12,253 nucleotides of DNA from STC-113 sp964618565 (lineage in GTDB: Bacteria > Patescibacteriota > Gracilibacteria > BD1-5 > UBA2023). The position numbers and the translations under genes were made by a program. The notes below the pieces were generated by a model, which was not told the origin of the DNA, searched no databases, and saw only the letters and a list, made by a program, of their open reading frames with translations. This document shows, piece after piece, positions 8,847 to 12,253 of the stretch (position 1 is its first letter; the number at the start of each line of letters is the position of its first letter). The stretch covers positions 1 to 12,253 of the forward strand of contig CAZUBA010000044.1 of NCBI GenBank assembly GCA_964618565.1. Reading direction: 5' to 3'.

Positions 8847-8862
8847 AATTATTAAGATAATT
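8847..8862. promoter_or_regulatory. Candidate operator: AATTAT-N4-ATAATT inverted repeat
   Basis: A perfect 6-4-6 inverted repeat lies 14 bases upstream of the start at 8832, in the likely promoter of the umuD transcript. LexA dimers bind such symmetric sites and the gene set is SOS-like, so this is a candidate LexA box. However, it is A/T-only in an A/T-rich region, and I found no clear copy before lexA or the NUDIX gene. Confidence 0.25.
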
Positions 8863-8902
8863 TTAAAATCAAACCGAAGTTTTTCATAAATATTGCTGAA
8901 TT

Positions 8903-8939
8903 TTTAAAAACAAAGATACCTGCCTGCCGGCAGGCAGGT
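8903..8939 (-). terminator. Terminator-like 22-bp perfect palindrome followed by T-rich sequence
   Basis: Bases 8918-8939 form a perfect palindrome centred on CTGCCGGCAG, far more GC-rich than its surroundings. On the - strand it is followed by ATCTTTGTTTTT. A hairpin of about nine pairs plus the T-rich run would suit termination of the NUDIX-lexA transcript before the umuD transcript begins. I recall this palindrome as widespread in CPR genomes, so it may equally be a dispersed repeat serving as a terminator. Confidence 0.55.
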
Positions 8940-8978
8940 TTGTGTACGAATTGAGCGCTAAAGTGAATAGTTAAATCT

Positions 8979-9099
8979 ATTTCAAGTAAAAACGAAGATA
9001 TTTATGTGATAGCTGCGTACCACAGCGAGTCGTAACGGAAGTTACGGTGAGTGCGGAACGCAAAGCTAGAACGTAAAGATCGATGTTTTTACTTGAAAT
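8979..9099. repeat. 121-nt near-perfect palindrome (hairpin element) overlapping the lexA 3' end
   Basis: The ends are 15-bp perfect inverted repeats (8979-8993 and 9085-9099, ATTTCAAGTAAAAAC and its complement). Pairing continues inward with GATATTTATGT against ACGTAAAGATC and AGCTGCGT against ACGCAAAGCT, and ends in a central CGTAAC-GGAA-GTTACG hairpin (9031-9046). The centre of that hairpin coincides with the centre of the whole element. Possible identities are a MITE/REP-like mobile element, a long RNA hairpin protecting the lexA mRNA end, or a cruciform-forming site. The right arm contains the last codons and stop of lexA. It encodes no protein. Confidence 0.8.
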
Positions 9100-9727
9100 T
9101 GAAAACGTCGACCACCTTGCCGTTTATCTCAACCGTATCATCCTGAGAAAGAACTATCGGTGTATGTTCGGAATCATTAGATTGCGGCAATAAGTAAGTG
9201 TCTTCTCATTCTTTTTTGATTTTTTTGACAGTTGCAAAACCGTTTACTATGCAGACATACGCTCAACTGGAATCATTCTGCCATCAGAAATCCTTGTTTA
9301 CAAGAACATAACAGCCATCTGAAAGCACTTTTCAATTTATTACAAAGTTATTCATAGAAGTTCATTCCAATTTCAGGCAGAAATATCTTCCGGAATCTCA
9401 TTTGATTATGGATTTTGATATCAGAAGCGAACCTAGATCATTCTCTTCTCAATATTTAAGAGGTCTTCATGCATTTGCAAAACCCAATATAGGAATAGGA
9501 ATGGCGAGCTGAGAGCCCACAATCCTATCTCATAATCTGATAGAGCGATAGCCTCATCCTCTATGGATAAATCATTTTTCTTCAAGATACTCAAGAAATT
9601 GAACAACTCATCTTTTGCTTTTTATAGAAAGCGTATTCTGTAATTCTTCCAGAGTGGGAGATTCTCAATGCCTCTCAATGAACGCGACTATTGCATCCAA
9701 GACTCTCTGTTGTTTGTCTGTTAACAT
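9089..9727 (-). CDS. lexA: LexA SOS repressor (S24 autoprotease)
   Basis: The reverse frame from ATG 9727 to TAA 9089 encodes 212 residues, near the usual 200-230. The N-terminal winged helix-turn-helix reads LTDKQQRVLDAIVAFIERHG, then SPTLEELQNTLSIKSKRGVV, then LEYLEEKGFI (about 2-54). The self-cleavage site is ANAGRP (A86-G87). The nucleophile lies in LEGTSMNNF (S124) and the general base in ATVKKIKK (K168). By family knowledge it represses DNA-damage genes until RecA filaments trigger cleavage. Spacings between these residues are 3 and 7 longer than in E. coli, as in many other phyla. The cleavage-site Gly is UGA. The C-terminus ends VVDVFNFK, and its last residues and stop lie inside the 121-nt palindrome, so the original tail may have been replaced. 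It lies 31 bases after the NUDIX gene. Confidence 0.95.
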
Positions 9728-9758
9728 AAGTTTAATATTAAAAAAATAATTATGCAGT

Positions 9759-10208
9759 TTAAAAACCAAATTCACTATAAGATTCACCTTTGAAAATGCT
9801 TTCAAGGGCGTATCTTATATATGGAATAGTATTTTTAGGTATATTGTCCACAGGAAACCATCTTAGCTCATCGCATTTATGTGGCTCCTTATTTACAGGT
9901 TCTCAAATGAAATTATCGACTGACATAAAGAAATCAATATATTCTCTTGTATCCTCACCGTCAATCAAGCGCCTATGCATAGTGTGGATAATCCTTATAT
10001 TCTGAGGATTGAATTCCAGGGAGGATTCTTCCATTGCTTCTCTTGCCATCGCTTGTCTGAAAGTTTCATTTCAATCGAGATGTCAGGCTACCAAGCTATA
10101 ATTGCCATCTTCATATCCAGTATTGAAACGTCTCAGCATAAGGATACTGTCTTCTCTTATAAGAACAAGATAAATGGCGGGTATTATTTTATGTCTTTGT
10201 TTAAGCAT
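9759..10208 (-). CDS. NUDIX hydrolase
   Basis: The reverse frame from ATG 10208 to TAA 9759 encodes 149 residues, the normal length for a single NUDIX domain. The NUDIX box GHLDGNETFRQAMAREAMEE starts at residue 42 and fits G-x5-E-x7-R-E-x-x-E-E exactly, with metal ligands E57, E60 and E61. The first strand reads IIPAIYLVLIREDSILMLRR and the end contains ELRWFPVDNIPKN, as in MutT/8-oxo-dGTPase-like members. The substrate cannot be told: damaged dNTPs, other nucleoside diphosphate derivatives or mRNA caps are all possible in this family. As the first gene of the run leading to lexA and umuDC, a nucleotide-pool cleaning role is attractive but inferred. No Shine-Dalgarno is visible. Confidence 0.93.
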
Positions 10209-10340
10209 ATTGGAAATATAAATTAAAAGTAGAAAGTTCTTGCTGTCATTTTCGTACTTATAAGCCTATCTATAGTTAAGTGGAATCTATCTATTCTATA
10301 ATTCTTTTCTTAAAGCAGTAACACTTACACTTTCTATTCT

Positions 10341-10384
10341 CAATTGCTTTATACACAAAGTATATATAAGTGTATATAAATTGC
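10341..10384. promoter_or_regulatory. Imperfect inverted repeat in the divergent intergenic region
   Basis: Left arm CAATTGCTTTATACAC and right arm GTGTATATAAATTG pair with a small gap, around an alternating TA core. It lies in the 254-bp region between the divergent NUDIX and pilin genes, about 80 bases upstream of the pilin start. It may be an operator or promoter element for either side; the regulator is unknown. Confidence 0.35.
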
Positions 10385-10430
10385 AAATTAATTTTTTTAA
10401 AAAACTTTTTTTCTTTTCAGAGAAATAGGT

Positions 10431-10436
10431 TATACT
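10431..10436 (+). promoter_or_regulatory. Candidate -10 box for the pilin genes
   Basis: TATACT lies 26 bases before the ATG at 10463, preceded by poly-T/A-rich DNA but no good -35 hexamer at 16-18 bases. It is the most sigma-70-like element in this A/T-rich leader, where such matches are common by chance. Confidence 0.3.
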
Positions 10437-10462
10437 TTGCTTATATTAATTAACTTCAATTC

Positions 10463-11818
10463 ATGATTACAAAAAACAACAACGCATTTACTCTTGTGGA
10501 ACTAATAGTAGTCATAGTAATCCTGGCAATTCTCGCCACAATTGCTTTCTTATCATTCAGCAATCAATCCTCTTGAGCCAGAGATTCTGCACGTCTGTCA
10601 GATATATCAAGCATAAGAAAATGAATAGAGGTTAAGGTGGCCGTAGGCTGAGTCATTCCTGTGCCAGCAAATCCCGCTATATATGCGTGAGCATCAGCTT
10701 TTAGTTGAATCACATGAGTGACAATATCTGCATGAACAATAAATAATTCCATACTTCCGGCAATATCTGCATGAATAAAAGATCCTTCATGAACCGAATA
10801 TAAATATTCAACAATATCAAAATGATGAGCCCCTCTTTTTTATCAAATTGCCATTGAACTTGAAAATCCAATTTCACATATAAATAAGCTAAACCCATTC
10901 AATTCTCACAAAGATTCGTTTACAAGTTTCTGAGATTCAGCAACAAGTAAAGTCACATATTTAAAATGAAGCTATAGTTTTGATCCATCTCTTCCGTCTC
11001 TATTTTTACTGACAGGATCAACTGCGCCTGAGGACTGATGAATCTTCAATCCTGATATATGTTTTGTGCTTAATAATTCAACAACAAACACTATTTCTAA
11101 CGCAAGTAACTGTATTCAGAAAAAAAATATGGCGCTGAAAGACTATGATAGTTGACTTATCGCCATGTGGGATATGCAGACTACAGAGAGCTCATGATGA
11201 ATAACATACCTTAAGGATATAAGCGGCAATTGATGGAATGGTAAATGTTACGGAGATAACACACTTTCATGATCTTGTTGATCTGTAGGCCCTTCTTTTG
11301 TATCATGAGGAATGCTTTTCAATTGAATGACTTGATCTTCTATAAAGATACTTAATTCAACGGGCATGCTAGCATGAGAAAAACAAATGACTATAATCTG
11401 AAAAATGTCATGATATTGCAACACAGGATGAAATTGTGCGATAATAAGAGCCTGAGCAAATACAGCCTCAGTTAAATCATTAAATTTCAGAAGATGAATC
11501 GTATGGTGAGAATTGTCGACGAATAATTTGAATTATAAGAATCTCAGCTCAACAATCACTGTAGCTGAAGGCTCTGCTGCATTTTGAGCAATGACATATG
11601 ATTGATCTAAAATAAAGATCTATTTGAATTGAAATCTTACCAATCAGGCAGTTTTGTCATGAATCATATCAACATCCAACTGGGATTGGTATATGTGAAA
11701 AATAACTCCAACTGATCCAAATTGAACTTTTTCGGGGACCATTTCGGAAGTAAAGATCTACAATAGAGCACTGTCTGATTCTGAAATCTACCAACAAGCC
11801 AAATCGGCCTGATTTTAG
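10463..11818 (+). CDS. Type IV pilin/pseudopilin fused to a C-terminal LamG-like domain
   Basis: The frame from ATG 10463 to TAG 11816-11818 encodes 451 residues. The N-terminus MITKNNNAFTLVELIVVIVI is a class III prepilin signal: cleavage is expected after A8, leaving N-methylated F9 and the conserved Glu at +5 (E13). A hydrophobic helix follows (about 9-32). Residues 40-225 form a pilin head with the CPR-type patterns LSDISSIRKGI and KDPSGTEYKYST. From about 228 to the end, a concanavalin/LamG-like domain is visible: LIAMWDMQTTE, KDISGNGWNGKC, GMLFNGMTGSS, MTYDGSKIKIYLNG and ISEVKIYNRALSDSEI. Such domains bind glycans or proteins, so this may be a minor, tip-located adhesive pilin or a secretion pseudopilin. 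Several cysteines could form disulfides. UGA Gly codons are frequent throughout. Confidence 0.9.
10469..10509 (+). repeat. 41-bp direct repeat shared by the two pilin genes
   Basis: Bases 10469-10509 are identical to 11865-11905, encoding the prepilin processing site and start of the transmembrane helix in both pilin genes. After this block the two genes diverge at synonymous sites. The identity suggests recent duplication or gene conversion, and could allow recombination that swaps or deletes the intervening gene. Confidence 0.9.
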
Positions 11819-11855
11819 ATGAAATCCTATATTTTTATTTTTTAATTTATTATTG

Positions 11856-12253
11856 ATGTATAAGACAAAAAACAACAACGCATTTACTCTTGTGGAACTA
11901 ATAGTGGTCATCGTGATACTTGCAATATTAGCAACAATCGCATTTCTATCATTCTCTTTGCAGTCGGCTTCTGCTAGGGATTCAACACGTCTGACTGACA
12001 TAAGCAACATCTCAAAATGACTATGAGTGTTCAATGCTGTCGCGGGCAAGCTGCCGATGCCTGATGATGCAATCACGATATCAGCCTCATGAACTGTAAT
12101 CCGATATCAATGATACGCATGAAGCTCTGTCCTCAATATGATAAAGATTTCAAATTGATGAAAGGATCCTTTGTATAATTCCTCATATTATACGTATGCC
12201 ACAAATGCTGGCCAGAATAAGGTTCAGATATTATGATTCCTTGAGGATTGAAG
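11856..12253 (+). CDS. Second type IV pilin/pseudopilin, 3' end outside the window
   Basis: The frame opens at ATG 11856, 37 bases after the previous pilin gene, and is still open at the window end (132 codons). The start MYKTKNNNAFTLVELIVVIV carries the class III signal, with expected cleavage after the Ala before FTLVE. The helix is nearly identical to that of the first pilin. The head region shares LTDISNISKGL, then GGKDPLYNSSYYTYAT and VQILGFLEDG, typical of CPR pseudopilins. Whether it too carries a C-terminal lectin-like domain cannot be seen. The tandem arrangement suggests two subunits of one pilus or secretion pseudopilus, assembled by machinery encoded elsewhere. An ATC-CGA-TAT run keeps CGA as a sense codon, presumably Arg. 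Confidence 0.9.

Overview
The window only makes sense if UGA is read as glycine (NCBI translation table 25). With the standard code every gene is broken into fragments. With UGA = Gly, twelve long continuous frames appear, plus a thirteenth that runs off the right edge. UGA then falls on invariant glycines: the first Gly of Walker A, the second Gly of the ABC signature LSGGQ, both glycines of a GHKL DxGxG box, and the Gly after the scissile bond in LexA and UmuD. Together with low GC, this places the DNA in the Patescibacteria/CPR lineages Gracilibacteria (BD1-5) or Absconditabacteria (SR1). CGG is read as Arg at conserved places, which fits Gracilibacteria better, because an Arg-to-Trp shift of CGA/CGG has been described in some Absconditabacteria. 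All family assignments come from reading translations by eye; no search was run.

Left block, + strand (1-5762): an unrecognised protein, a MacB/FtsX-type ABC permease, two small unknown proteins, the matching MacB/LolD-type ATPase, and an 844-residue protein with a duplicated helical N-terminal region and a C-terminal GHKL ATPase domain. The genes are closely spaced and probably co-transcribed.

Middle block, - strand (10208 down to 5793): NUDIX hydrolase, LexA, a small conserved protein, a UmuD-like autoprotease, a DUF5680-like protein, a GNAT acetyltransferase and a UmuC-like Y-family polymerase. This looks like an SOS mutagenesis island: LexA as the damage-sensitive repressor, UmuD/UmuC as translesion polymerase parts, and NUDIX perhaps cleaning the nucleotide pool. 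It is interrupted by repeats: a 121-nt near-perfect palindrome that supplies the lexA stop codon, a 22-bp GC-rich perfect palindrome, a REP-like repeat between umuD and what looks like a second decayed copy of the umuD 3' end, and a purine-rich tract before umuC.

Right block, + strand (10463 to end): two tandem type IV pilin/pseudopilin genes. The first carries a C-terminal LamG/concanavalin-like domain; the second is cut by the window edge. They share an identical 41-bp 5' segment. A 254-bp divergent region with an imperfect inverted repeat separates them from the NUDIX gene.

Once the code is corrected, no stretch over 300 bases lacks a gene. I saw no tRNA, rRNA, CRISPR array or transposase gene.
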